From contig BEIG01000031.1 in NCBI GenBank assembly GCA_002898795.1, positions 1 to 32,873 on the forward strand: a DNA stretch of 32,873 nucleotides, written 5' to 3'. Of the stretch, positions 19,479 to 26,721 are shown in pieces. The stretch is from a bacterium HR30. GTDB lineage: Bacteria > Desulfobacterota > Binatia > HRBIN30. Every line of letters begins with the position of its first letter. Positions within the stretch are counted from its first letter, which is position 1. The position numbers and the translations under genes were made by a program. Below the pieces are notes generated by a model that was given only the letters and a program-made list of their open reading frames with translations, was not told the origin of the DNA and searched no databases.

Positions 19479-19958
19479 TCAATGCGAGGGAATGACCTGA
19501 TAAACCCAGTGCCCGAACGGCGCCGGACGAGCATCTGGCCGCTTGCGAATGTTGTAATATTCAATGCTGGCCTGGAGGTGCTGCCGTACCTCCTCTCGGC
19601 TCTTCCGGGGAATTCCGGTTGGCCGCTGTTGGAGGAGATCCAGAAAGTAATTGGTGTACAAATAGGCAGCCCACCCAGGCGATACCTCTCCTGTCGCCGC
19701 GCGCTCCGACAAGAGGAGGTAGTAGTCCCACAACTCGGGAACCAGCTCCGGAGGCGCGCCGGGAAGCAACAGGATTTGGTGCACCGTTCGGATCGTTTCA
19801 TGCGCCACAGTCGAAGCAGGGGGCGTAGAGAGGTCAGCTGGTGGTTCGCGCCAACGTCCCTCCTGGCCTGGGGCGGGGCTCGCCAACGCACTACCCGAAC
19901 CTATAAGTGCGACTAGCCACCCGATACGCCACCCAAACGAACTCACGATGCGCCTCAC
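19479..19958 (-). CDS. Small secreted protein, unknown function
   Basis: 159 residues starting with a typical signal peptide (basic MRRI, hydrophobic core, cleavage after SALA near 26). The mature part is mostly helical, with a central WDYYLLLSERAATGEVSPGW stretch and an aromatic-rich C-terminus (EYYNIRKR...HWVYQVIPSH). No known domain was recognised. It lies 100 nt upstream of the FG-GAP protein gene on the same strand, so the two may be co-expressed. A strong terminator at about 20019-20054 separates it from the amidohydrolase. It shares the PGW-centred pattern with the secreted protein at 8990-9718. Confidence 0.68.
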   Translation of the reverse strand: MRRIVSSFGWRIGWLVALIGSGSALASPAPGQEGRWREPPADLSTPPASTVAHETIRTVHQILLLPGAPPELVPELWDYYLLLSERAATGEVSPGWAAYLYTNYFLDLLQQRPTGIPRKSREEVRQHLQASIEYYNIRKRPDARPAPFGHWVYQVIPSH

Positions 19959-20010
19959 TCAAGCCTGTTAACAACACGCGCAACTTGTTCGTCAATACGC
20001 CGCAGGCAGT

Positions 20011-20054
20011 AAAGAAAAGGGCAGCCGACGGTTTTCCCCAACCGTCGGCCGCCC
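20011..20054 (-). terminator. Intrinsic terminator of the amidohydrolase gene
   Basis: Stem arms at 20019-20033 and 20040-20054: a 10-bp GCCGACGGTT/AACCGTCGGC stem extended by 4 bp of GGGC/GCCC after one mismatch, with a 6-nt loop. Read on the minus strand it is followed by CTTTTCTTTACT, a T-rich tract, about 50 nt after the amidohydrolase stop. The plus-strand side has no such tract. Confidence 0.85.
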
Positions 20055-20106
20055 TCACGTCTTCACGTTCGACGGAACCGAGAACCTGAACGACCCTCGA
20101 GAACCT

Positions 20107-21273
20107 TCAGTGAGCTAGCTTGTAAAGTTCGACAGCGTTACCCGCGCAAATGGCATGGCGCTCTTCTTCGGGCACCCCGGAGAACATTTCGTTGAGCAGT
20201 TTGCGCGTGTACGGCCAATCGCAAATGTGGTGCGGATAGTCGGTCGACCACATCATGTTTTTGACCCCTACTGCATGCCGATTGCGCACGCCGTAAAAAT
20301 CCTGAACGAAAGTCACCAGCCAGTTACGGCGGAAGTACTCGCTTGGCAGCATTTGCAGCTCTACCTTCGCCCAAGCACGGTTACGGAAATAACGGTCGTC
20401 AAGCTGCTCGAGGAAGAACGGCACCCATCCGGCACCGGCTTCCACAGAAATAAACTTGAGGCCGGGGAACCGATCGAAAAGGCCCGACAAAATCGTTTCC
20501 GCAATAATGTTCGGCATGGTATCTAACCCAGCGCAGGCATATCCGACAATGGTCTTTGCTCCGGTGCTGAGCAACCCTTGGCCCTCCATCATCCCGGTAC
20601 TCACTGGGGCCTTCCCACTTTGCTTCGAGGCCACTCCCAAATGAATGCTCACGGGCATTTCCAACTTCTCCGCCTCGGCCCAAAAAGCGTTATCGTCAAC
20701 CGTCAGTGTCGGCGCGCCGCTCGGCCAGCTCGACAAAATGACGCCCTTCATACCCATTGCTTTTGCTCGACGCATTTCGTCGATCATCGCTTCGACGCCT
20801 AAGTTTGGCATTTGGGCAAGACCAATCAGTCGGCTTGGATCCGCGGCCATGAACTCTTTTGCCATCCAATTGTTGTAAGCCTGAATGCCAGCCTTATGGA
20901 ACTCTGGATCGTCGTCCAACATGAAGTGGCGCATTGTTCTTTGGGATGGGTACAGGACTTCAGCGTCGACTCCGTCAATGATTTGCTCTTTGACCCGCTC
21001 GGAGCCAATGAAGGCACCCTTGTTCACTTTGTCATAACGGGCACCGGTCCACTTGAATTGATCATAGGTTCTGCCCGGATAGGTCGTAACCAAACCAAGC
21101 GGTACAGGCGGGGTACCGGGTCGGTACTGCCAAGCATCTCCCCCTTCGGAGTCCTTCACCAATTTTGGTGCCTTTGGCAGGAACTCCCGAGGCAGCCATT
21201 TTTCCCACAGGTCCGGCGGCTCGACGATGTGGGAATCAGCCGAGATGTACTCGTACCTCCGTTGCGTTTCCAT
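20107..21273 (-). CDS. Amidohydrolase family protein (Amidohydro_2, COG2159)
   Basis: 388 residues from the ATG at 21273, chosen for its very strong ribosome site (AAGGAGGG with an 8-nt spacer). Metal-site motifs of the TIM-barrel amidohydrolase 2 family are visible: ISADSHIVEPP near the N-terminus (Asp13-x-His15), MPVSIHLG (a barrel His), EAGAGWVPFFLEQ, and STDYPHH (Asp345). Members include decarboxylases such as ACMSD and gamma-resorcylate decarboxylase as well as hydrolases, so the reaction is open. The gene is divergent from a Crp/Fnr regulator across 100 nt. Its 5' leader contains a short GTGCC/GGCAC hairpin at 21297-21312. The operator palindrome lies about 95 nt upstream of its start, consistent with regulation by the neighbour. 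Confidence 0.9.
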   Translation of the reverse strand: METQRRYEYISADSHIVEPPDLWEKWLPREFLPKAPKLVKDSEGGDAWQYRPGTPPVPLGLVTTYPGRTYDQFKWTGARYDKVNKGAFIGSERVKEQIIDGVDAEVLYPSQRTMRHFMLDDDPEFHKAGIQAYNNWMAKEFMAADPSRLIGLAQMPNLGVEAMIDEMRRAKAMGMKGVILSSWPSGAPTLTVDDNAFWAEAEKLEMPVSIHLGVASKQSGKAPVSTGMMEGQGLLSTGAKTIVGYACAGLDTMPNIIAETILSGLFDRFPGLKFISVEAGAGWVPFFLEQLDDRYFRNRAWAKVELQMLPSEYFRRNWLVTFVQDFYGVRNRHAVGVKNMMWSTDYPHHICDWPYTRKLLNEMFSGVPEEERHAICAGNAVELYKLAH

Positions 21274-21365
21274 GCTCCTTCCCTCCTTGTTTCTCTGTGC
21301 CTGAATGGGCACCGGTTTGTTGCGTTCTCCGGACAACTCTCTTAGGAAGAAACCGACCCTAGGTC

Positions 21366-21381
21366 TGTGACCAATGTCACA
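21366..21381. promoter_or_regulatory. Perfect CRP-type palindrome TGTGA-N6-TCACA
   Basis: TGTGACCAATGTCACA matches the E. coli CRP consensus half-sites exactly. It sits in the divergent region between the amidohydrolase and the Crp/Fnr gene and covers the ATG (21374-21376) proposed for that regulator. A protein bound here would block the regulator's own start (autorepression) and lies upstream of the amidohydrolase. Binding by the adjacent regulator is inferred. Confidence 0.7.
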
Positions 21382-22099
21382 AACGGTGCTCACAGCCATC
21401 AGCCCTGCGGTGCGGGAGAGTTGGACCCACAATTGGGCCCTACCTCCCTCTGCCATTGAGCGTCTCTTCGAAGCGGCCTCCTTACGGGTGTACCCCGCGC
21501 AGAGCTGTATCTTGCCTCAGGGCAGCTCGAGAAGCACGGTTTTTTTCTTGTTGAACGGGGAGGTCAGTGTCTCCGTATACCTCCCCGATGGTCGTCGGGT
21601 TCTGTGCGCCCTCTACCAACCAGGAACCATTTTCGGCTTCCCGCTCGTGGGGCAAGAGCGTCCACGATGGAGCTCGGCCGATGCTTTTACGGAAGCAACG
21701 CTGGCTCTAGTTTCTCGCCAGCATTTTGAGCGAGTCATCCACACGTTGCCATCAGCCGTCGTTGCTGATTTCTTTAACCGCTTGCTCATGCGCCAAGCCC
21801 GTTTTGCCATGCGCCTGCTCCACTGCATGGTTCTCGACTTGCCCGGCCGCTTGGCGCTGGCGTTGATCGAGCTCGGCGATGCTTTTGGCCAGTCGGCTGC
21901 CGAAGGGCTCTGCATCACCCTTCCTCTGACGCACGAACATTTAGCCGAAATGGTGGGCGCGTCGCGGGAGCGCGTCAGCAAGGCGATGGCTGAGTTCGCC
22001 CATCGAGGTTGGATTCGCTATGGGCGTCGCTCCATCACACTCTGCAATCTCGAAGCGCTCCAAAGAGCCGCAAAGCCGCGGAGCAATCCTCTGACGTAA
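21374..22099 (+). CDS. Crp/Fnr-family transcriptional regulator
   Basis: 241 residues. A cyclic-nucleotide-binding-type beta barrel occupies about 30-130 (FLLNGEVSVSVYLPDGRR, YQPGTIFGFPLVG), then a long dimer helix, then a winged helix-turn-helix at about 180-225 (THEHLAEMVGASRERVSKAM). No FNR-type N-terminal cysteine cluster is present. The cAMP-contact Arg-Ser/Thr pair of E. coli CRP is not evident, so the effector is unknown. The ATG at 21374 lies inside the palindrome and has no good ribosome site; a slightly later GTG (21386) or leaderless translation is possible. It is divergent from the amidohydrolase and probably regulates both genes. It ends 8 nt from the convergent hydrolase gene. 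Confidence 0.88.
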   Translation: MSQTVLTAISPAVRESWTHNWALPPSAIERLFEAASLRVYPAQSCILPQGSSRSTVFFLLNGEVSVSVYLPDGRRVLCALYQPGTIFGFPLVGQERPRWSSADAFTEATLALVSRQHFERVIHTLPSAVVADFFNRLLMRQARFAMRLLHCMVLDLPGRLALALIELGDAFGQSAAEGLCITLPLTHEHLAEMVGASRERVSKAMAEFAHRGWIRYGRRSITLCNLEALQRAAKPRSNPLT

Positions 22100-22107
22100 C
22101 CGGCTCG

Positions 22108-23784
22108 TTACGGTGTTAGATCAGGGCGACGTGGGGCCAAGCGTTTCGCCGAGGCCATCCAGTCCACCATGGTTGCAAAAAGCCCGTTTCCACTCCCGCG
22201 CTCGTCATCGGCCGCTAGCACGTCCAAGTGTACGTAACGGTCCATCAGCATGGTGCGAAAGCCGTCGGCGACGCCATCGCGCAACTCCCCATTCCGCAAG
22301 CGCGAGGCGAGCGAGTCGCGGTACGGCCGCAATCGTTCCAGGTTGGACAGCAACGCCCGGCTGCCTCCTACGGCGAAAACCGGCACGTCCACCCGCGCGT
22401 TCTCGGTGGCAGCTAAACCGTAGCGGTCAAGCCTCCAGTCGTTGCTGCGGGCGACGTTCAATCCAGTGGTAACCGCTACATCCAAGGTCAAGCGCGCAGG
22501 GAAATACCACTCGATGAAATTGCTAGGGCCACGAAATAGAAGATTCGCGAAGGTATCCAAGCGCACCGGATCTAAGCGCTCGGGATCATCTGCCGCCGCG
22601 TCCTGCCAAACGTAGGTTGCCGTCGGATCTAAAGGAGCAAGTAAATTCCCCACGGCTCCAAGCAGTTGTCCCAACAAGCCGGCATTGGGATTCGGCCCGA
22701 TCCTTCCGCCAGCCGCGCTCCCAATGGAAATACGAGCAAAGGCCAGGGGCTGGAAGTCATTGTCAAAACCGAACCCTAGCGCAGCCTGATTCGTGGCTGG
22801 TGGAATTTCTGTTGAACCAAACAGTAACGAGAAAAAGCTGCGGTACAGGTCTGCATCAGGCGAAAGCGACTCGGCTTGGCCAAACTCCGGTGACGCCCGC
22901 ATTCCTAAAATCTCGGCGGTGACAAACAGGTCCATGGAAACAAACGGCTCTAGAGAGCTGATCGGGCTTCCCGCGCGCAGCGTTTGTAGACTCACGCGGC
23001 TAAAACCCCCACCGATTCCACTCGTTTCATACGCCTGCTGCGACGGAGGATTAGCTCCTGCATTCGGAGCTCCCTCGAGCAAAATCAAACCCGAGAGCAA
23101 CTCAAATCCTGAATAGCGGCCAAAATCCCAAGCAGCGAAAATCGGCACAATGGATGCGCCCAGCGAGTGACCGGCCAAGAAAATGGCGGCGCGCGGGTAA
23201 CGCCGCCAGGCTTCGCGAACCAGGGCACGGAGATCTTCGATGTGTACTTTCAGTCCCCACTCCGACATGAAGCGCAGCTGCTCGGGCCGCAAAAAGCCTC
23301 GGAATCGTTGGCCATCGATCTCCGCACCTTGAAAATAATACGCTTTGGCCACATCAGGGTTGCGCTCTCGTTCAGCGCGGTCGAGCCCAACGTGGTCCTC
23401 GAGCGCGTTGGAGCGGCGATCCACCGCCCACACCGCTGTTCGCCCCTCCGTGCGGGCGATCATCCGCCTGGCCAGATAATCGAAATCATTCGCACCCCCC
23501 AAGAACCCAGGCATGCACAGGACGACTTGTTCGATCTGCTCATTCTTGGAGCCGCGGGCTTGGTAAACCAAGGCGCGGGCAAAGTTGAGCTCTGGTGGGG
23601 TTTCCACGCCCGCAACCGGATTAGGCTCCGGAACAGCCCCCGGAACCACGAGAAGCTCAGGCACGACCGAAACCGACCCCGGCCCTACGCTCTCCCCATC
23701 GTCACCACATCCGGGCCACACAGCGCTGAACCCACAGGATACGACGACAACCAACCACCGGAAGAACTTTCCCTTGTTCGCCAC
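22108..23784 (-). CDS. Secreted alpha/beta hydrolase, probable lipoprotein
   Basis: 558 residues from a GTG at 23784 that follows GGAGGAGGG. The N-terminus has a signal-like core (FRWLVVVVSCGFSAV) ending in WPGCGDDG. Cys26 followed by Gly-Asp-Asp looks like a lipoprotein cysteine, though Trp at -3 is unusual for a lipobox. The hydrolase domain begins near 80: VLCMPGFLGGANDF (possible oxyanion region), then AIFLAGHSLGAS with the nucleophile Ser207. A large, poorly conserved middle (about 230-480) is probably a lid or cap. The catalytic His may lie near RYVHLDVLAADD at the C-terminus. Substrate unknown; ester or lipid hydrolysis outside the inner membrane is the best guess. Confidence 0.78.
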   Translation of the reverse strand: MANKGKFFRWLVVVVSCGFSAVWPGCGDDGESVGPGSVSVVPELLVVPGAVPEPNPVAGVETPPELNFARALVYQARGSKNEQIEQVVLCMPGFLGGANDFDYLARRMIARTEGRTAVWAVDRRSNALEDHVGLDRAERERNPDVAKAYYFQGAEIDGQRFRGFLRPEQLRFMSEWGLKVHIEDLRALVREAWRRYPRAAIFLAGHSLGASIVPIFAAWDFGRYSGFELLSGLILLEGAPNAGANPPSQQAYETSGIGGGFSRVSLQTLRAGSPISSLEPFVSMDLFVTAEILGMRASPEFGQAESLSPDADLYRSFFSLLFGSTEIPPATNQAALGFGFDNDFQPLAFARISIGSAAGGRIGPNPNAGLLGQLLGAVGNLLAPLDPTATYVWQDAAADDPERLDPVRLDTFANLLFRGPSNFIEWYFPARLTLDVAVTTGLNVARSNDWRLDRYGLAATENARVDVPVFAVGGSRALLSNLERLRPYRDSLASRLRNGELRDGVADGFRTMLMDRYVHLDVLAADDERGSGNGLFATMVDWMASAKRLAPRRPDLTP

Positions 23785-23787
23785 GGA

Positions 23788-23796
23788 CCCTCCTCC
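23788..23796 (-). promoter_or_regulatory. Shine-Dalgarno site that sets a GTG start
   Basis: On the minus strand GGAGGAGGG lies 3 nt before the GTG at 23784; depending on which GGAGG core is used the spacer is 4 or 7 nt. It favours this GTG over the codon 11 residues upstream, which would run through the ribosome site itself. Confidence 0.6.
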
Positions 23797-23945
23797 TCTT
23801 CGTCCCCCAACCAGCACAACACAGCCGCAGTATGCTCAAAATTCGAACGAGAGAGAAGAGCCGCGTGCCGAGCGCACCTTCGGCCAGGCCACACTCAGTT
23901 GACGAAAAACAGCCGGTTGCGTTCCCGCACCGTTATCCAGCGACC

Positions 23946-24161
23946 TCAGCGAAGATGGGAGCTGCCATTCGGTGGACGCAACCCACGATAAAGGTTCGCT
24001 CTTTCCTCGCGAAGCTCCGCCAGTCGGCGCTCCGCATCGCGCACCATCCGGGGCCTATAATTCAGCAAGTAGTAGGCGCCGATGACAACACCAAGGAGGG
24101 CGAGCCCGTGATCGGGGTGCATCTCGAAGTAGGCCAGCGTCGTGCGAACAACCTCGTCCAT
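23946..24161 (-). CDS. Small single-span membrane protein, unknown function
   Basis: 71 residues from the ATG at 24161, with GGAGG 4 nt upstream. An upstream in-frame ATG at 24218 is less likely because it adds a non-conserved basic stretch. One membrane segment (about GLALLGVVIGAYYLL, 18-32) is followed by a charged amphipathic helix rich in Arg and Glu (about 36-60) that could form a coiled coil. No family was recognised. It is divergent from the LysM-YkuD gene, with 79 nt between start codons, so an envelope role is plausible but not shown. Confidence 0.55.
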   Translation of the reverse strand: MDEVVRTTLAYFEMHPDHGLALLGVVIGAYYLLNYRPRMVRDAERRLAELREERANLYRGLRPPNGSSHLR

Positions 24162-24240
24162 GGATCCTCCGGGCTGACGCACCCTCTCGCGAGCGAAAAT
24201 TGTGCCCACTTGTGTCACCTAGCGGTGTTAAATAGTGGCA

Positions 24241-25341
24241 ATGAATGTGTCTGCGGTGTGGCGCAAAGTGACGATTTTTGCCTGCCATTTTGTTGCCGTC
24301 TTTTTGGCCTGCCATGCGCTTTGCGCCATTTCTCTGATAGAGCCTGTGTACCGCGCTGCTTCCTTGGTCGAGCGGGCACGCGCGGCGGAATGGCAAGAAC
24401 CCACGAGCAGCAGTCGGGACGCACTACCGGAGATGCAGGAAGAAGTGCAGCACTCCGAATTCAAAGCCCTTCCTATTTATTCTATCGTCGTCGGGCAGGA
24501 AACGATTCACCGCGTTGTGCCGGGCGACACTCCCGCTGCTTTGGCGCGACGACATGGCGCCTCGGTGCATACCGTTCTCCGCCGTAACGCCATTGCTGAT
24601 CCCAGGTGGCTGCGGATTGGACAGATCCTCATCATCTCGAACCGGCACATCGTACCGGCGCCATTCGAAGATGGGTTAGTCGTCGACCTCCCAATTTTGC
24701 GACTCTACTGGATTCAGAAGGGCAAAGTCGTTGCTTCTTTCCCCGTTGCCGCTGGCCGTCCCGCGTGGGAAACCCCGCCTGGAATTTATCGGGTTACCGG
24801 TCGGCGCCGGAACCCAACTTGGTACGTGCCCCCATCCATTCAGCGTGAAATGCAGGCGGCCGGCTTGCCCGTTCGTAAGCGCGTACCGCCAGGGCCCGAC
24901 AATCCCTTAGGGAAGTACTGGATCCAGCTTTCTGCTCCTGGTATTGGCCTTCACGGCACAAATGCTCCGTGGAGCGTGGGGCGCTATGCCACGCACGGCT
25001 GTATTCGGCTTCACGAAGAGCACATCGAGCGCCTCTTTCACGAGATTCCTGACGGAACCCCGGTTGCTATCGTGGCCGACGCGGTTCGCCTTGCTCGAAC
25101 CCATGACGGGCGGATCTACCTTGAGAGCTTTGACCGAAATGGAGTGTGGACCCCGTCTCAACTCAAAGACGTTTTGGACAAGCGCGGCCTAACCGCTTCC
25201 GTGTCCTGGCCCGCAGCCACTGCGGCGCTAGTCGGACGTTGGGGTGTAGCCGCCGACATCACCGACCCGCAGGCTGCCCCGCTATCACCAACCAAAGCTG
25301 TTCCACCCAAGACGAGTAACTCACCCCAAGCGCCGGAGTAA
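24241..25341 (+). CDS. LysM L,D-transpeptidase (YkuD)
   Basis: 366 residues from the ATG at 24241; a GTG two codons earlier (24235) is equally possible, and no clear ribosome site is seen. The N-terminal hydrophobic segment (about 10-34) is a signal or anchor. A LysM domain (about 89-133: HRVVPGDTPAALARRHGAS, then LRIGQILII) binds peptidoglycan. The YkuD domain (about 145-280) has GIGLHGTNAPW (His238) and YATHGCIRLHEE (Cys254), a complete active site. It would make 3-3 cross-links in peptidoglycan or attach an outer-membrane lipoprotein, as ErfK/YbiS-type enzymes do. The C-terminal tail (about 315-366) is Pro/Ala-rich and low-complexity. The end overlaps the convergent secernin gene by 21 nt. 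Confidence 0.92.
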   Translation: MNVSAVWRKVTIFACHFVAVFLACHALCAISLIEPVYRAASLVERARAAEWQEPTSSSRDALPEMQEEVQHSEFKALPIYSIVVGQETIHRVVPGDTPAALARRHGASVHTVLRRNAIADPRWLRIGQILIISNRHIVPAPFEDGLVVDLPILRLYWIQKGKVVASFPVAAGRPAWETPPGIYRVTGRRRNPTWYVPPSIQREMQAAGLPVRKRVPPGPDNPLGKYWIQLSAPGIGLHGTNAPWSVGRYATHGCIRLHEEHIERLFHEIPDGTPVAIVADAVRLARTHDGRIYLESFDRNGVWTPSQLKDVLDKRGLTASVSWPAATAALVGRWGVAADITDPQAAPLSPTKAVPPKTSNSPQAPE

Positions 25342-26592
25342 ATCGTCGAGCACTTCCAGAACTTCTGCCGTAGCCGCGTCCACGAACGCCTGACGCTCTC
25401 GGGTGCCCTGATCGACCAACTGGTACGCTTCCTCTGCCAACGCGTGCTCTAGCGAGTCCAGGGTCGACCGGACCAGTGGGAGATGGGCATTCCAATCGCG
25501 CTCCACACACTCGAGTACGCGCCGGGCCCGCCACCAAGCCGATTCTGGAGTGTACTCCGCGCCTCCGCTGGTCAGCACATTGGGCACAGCAACATCCAAG
25601 AACAGAGGCAAATACACACCCACGCAAGGCGCCCCTAAACAGGCCCAGTAAATCGCTCGATTCGGATTTTCCGGAATCTCAGCCACAAGGCTCGCGGTCG
25701 TCGTTCCAACGGGGTCTGCATGCATGCAGACCGAGAAAAATTCTGGATCAGCCGGGGTAAGTGTTCCACGGGGGTCGGTGCGGTCATAGTGATCCCGCAT
25801 CCAGCTTCGCACTCGGGAAGGGCTGATGTTCCCTTTGAAGCGTTGGAGCAGCTCGCAGGTCCGAGCATAACGCCCCGAGGAAATGACTTCGGGCGCCATG
25901 GTGGTATCCCGGTAAGCAGCGGCAAAGTCGAAGCGAGTCTCCCTATCGGCGGTCCACCAACCATGCTCGGTAGCGAATTCCATCGTGTCCGGTCCGAGCT
26001 CCTCCCAGTCGCTGCCGATACTCAGGTGATTGGAAAGGCTGGCCACCTCACGAACGCTGCGCAGCGCCCAGTGGCGCCCAGAGGTTTCCCACACGAAGGC
26101 CTCGTGGGCATCCGCTAGCAGAAAGGAGTTGTGATACGGCCAGTCTTTGTCCACAAAGCCGGAACCACCCTGCCCGTAGGTAGCCAAGAGTTCGCTCATG
26201 ACTCGTACGGCCTCGCGGGCATTGCGGCAGCGCTCCAAACCCAATCGAACGAGATCCATGCCAAGTAGTCCCGAGGACGCCACGGGCTCCTTCGTAAAAA
26301 CGGTGTGGTTCCCAATAACCAACCCGTGCTCGTTCATGCCGTGCTCGAATCCCCAGCACCAGTACGGCTTGGAGCCAATGACCCGATACGTACGCGGCAC
26401 TTGTGGGATGGTCATGTACGTGCACTGTACGGTTTCCCCAGCACCGTGTTCGCGCGCGGGCACGTCGCAAAGGGGTTGGCATTCTAAGGCTGGCCGGTCG
26501 CTATTTTTCGCAAACAGGGTGGCCCCGGTACTGGTGAACGGAGCCAAGGCCACGAGCGAGTCGCAACTCAAGCGGAAATTTGGCCACGTCAT
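25321..26592 (-). CDS. Secernin-like Ntn hydrolase (peptidase family C69)
   Basis: 423 residues from the ATG at 26592 (GGGGAG upstream); the frame continues open upstream without family sequence. The signature is near the N-terminus: SCDSLVALAPFTSTGATLFA followed by KNSDRP, then the conserved EHGMNEHGLVIGNHTVF. In the C69/secernin family the cysteine after a short pro-segment, here Cys10, becomes the N-terminal nucleophile after self-cleavage, which would remove nine residues. Family members are dipeptidases or unknown hydrolases; eukaryotic secernins have no settled activity. No signal peptide is seen, so it is probably cytoplasmic. It is divergent from a crotonase gene across about 130 nt. 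Confidence 0.85.
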   Translation of the reverse strand: MTWPNFRLSCDSLVALAPFTSTGATLFAKNSDRPALECQPLCDVPAREHGAGETVQCTYMTIPQVPRTYRVIGSKPYWCWGFEHGMNEHGLVIGNHTVFTKEPVASSGLLGMDLVRLGLERCRNAREAVRVMSELLATYGQGGSGFVDKDWPYHNSFLLADAHEAFVWETSGRHWALRSVREVASLSNHLSIGSDWEELGPDTMEFATEHGWWTADRETRFDFAAAYRDTTMAPEVISSGRYARTCELLQRFKGNISPSRVRSWMRDHYDRTDPRGTLTPADPEFFSVCMHADPVGTTTASLVAEIPENPNRAIYWACLGAPCVGVYLPLFLDVAVPNVLTSGGAEYTPESAWWRARRVLECVERDWNAHLPLVRSTLDSLEHALAEEAYQLVDQGTRERQAFVDAATAEVLEVLDDLLRRLG

Positions 26593-26707
26593 GCTCCCCC
26601 CAATAGCCTGCTCACGAAAAAAGTGGAACGTACACCTAAAATTCTGTGCGCTGGTGGATCGACTCTTCGACGCCGTGGGTGCAAGAAGAAGCGAGTGACA
26701 ACTCACG

Positions 26708-26714
26708 AAGGAGG
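26708..26714 (+). promoter_or_regulatory. Shine-Dalgarno site that sets a GTG start
   Basis: AAGGAGG with a 7-nt spacer precedes GTG 26722. It decides against the ATG at 26623, whose first 33 codons do not look like protein. Confidence 0.7.
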
Positions 26715-26721
26715 TAACACC

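Noticed and set aside
24213-24230. CACC-TAGC-GGTG inverted repeat between the small membrane protein gene and the LysM-YkuD gene
   Set aside because: The arms are only 4 bp with partial extension; too weak to propose an operator.
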